A stretch of 64,000 nucleotides of DNA, taken from positions 42,189-106,188 of the forward strand of contig NZ_VKDC01000022.1 in NCBI RefSeq assembly GCF_007097395.1. The letters run 5' to 3'. The notes under the pieces are model-generated. The model was not told the origin of the DNA. It saw only the letters and a list, made by a program, of their open reading frames with translations, and searched no databases. Position numbers and translations under genes: made by a program. Source of the DNA: Fulvivirga sp. M361 (GTDB lineage Bacteria; Bacteroidota; Bacteroidia; Cytophagales; Cyclobacteriaceae). Shown piece after piece: positions 63,956 through 64,000 of the stretch. Numbering within the stretch: position 1 is the stretch's first letter; the number at the start of each line of letters is the position of its first letter.

Positions 63956-64000
63956 ATGACTAAGGGTTAACTTAGTGTTGTGTGTACTACTTCAAATCTA

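Noticed and set aside
1..64000. CRISPR arrays, phage genes or restriction-modification and toxin-antitoxin systems
   Set aside because: No regularly spaced repeats and none of the typical gene families were found on either strand.

Overview
The window reads as a chromosomal segment of a Bacteroidota bacterium, most likely of the Cytophagales type. The evidence is a SusC/SusD glycan-uptake locus, many lipoproteins with an acidic stretch after the lipobox cysteine, an AccD without its zinc-ribbon cysteines, a ClpC/ClpS pair, a LytS/LytTR two-component system, and few strong Shine-Dalgarno sequences. No rRNA, phage or CRISPR array was seen. The organism assignment is inference from gene families.

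Layout. 1-14.6 kb: the 3' part of accD, a large FtsX-type permease, a frameshifted small secreted protein, hemE, a SdiA-regulated-type beta-propeller, a 1224-residue metallophosphatase/kinase-like/outer-membrane-barrel fusion, an SDR with its AraC-type regulator, a VWA membrane protein and a TPR lipoprotein. 14.6-21.3 kb: clpC, WbqC and YrdC-type genes, then the tightly packed mltG-thioesterase-YihY operon and tRNA-Ser(UGA). 21.3-22.9 kb: a scar zone with two broken coding fragments around an EcsC gene. 22.9-34.1 kb: a polysaccharide utilization locus on the minus strand, in transcription order susC, susD, GH30, SusE-like, GH30. Upstream of it, on the same strand, lies an unusual membrane receptor (7TMR-DISM type) whose cytoplasmic end is the zinc-ribbon plus HTH head of an IS1595/ISXO2-type transposase. 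34.4-39.5 kb: a surface beta-helix lipoprotein, a Tat-exported Gfo/Idh/MocA oxidoreductase with a double DUF1080 protein, and a NudK-type hydrolase. 39.6-44.1 kb: a small lipoprotein, an NdpA-type nucleoid protein, a glycine-rich-domain-like protein paired with a Ser/Cys-tailed protein, and an orphan XdhC. 44.3-46.5 kb: a complete 1550-bp IS4-family element with an 11-bp target duplication, followed by a MITE-like element next to a TonB receptor gene. 48.8-53.8 kb: bactofilin, aldo/keto reductase, alkyltransferase-like protein, a pair of similar terminator-ended units that look like duplicated small RNAs, a sodium/solute symporter, clpS and recR. 54.3-57.8 kb: three secreted genes (PKD/LamG lipoprotein, outer-membrane barrel, lipoprotein). 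58-64 kb: aminotransferase, heptose-7-phosphate kinase, a carboxypeptidase-regulatory-domain protein, and the LytS/LytTR pair.

How parts work together. The PUL encodes capture (SusD and the SusE-like protein), import (SusC) and extracellular cleavage (two GH30 lipoproteins) of a beta-linked glycan. The receptor just upstream is the best candidate for its sensor and regulator, and two near-identical 18-bp repeats plus a 12-bp palindrome sit between it and susC. The best candidates for something undescribed are this receptor with its transposase-derived DNA-binding head, the trimodular phosphatase/kinase-like/barrel protein, the twin small-RNA-like units, and the glycine-rich-domain/Cys-tail pair.
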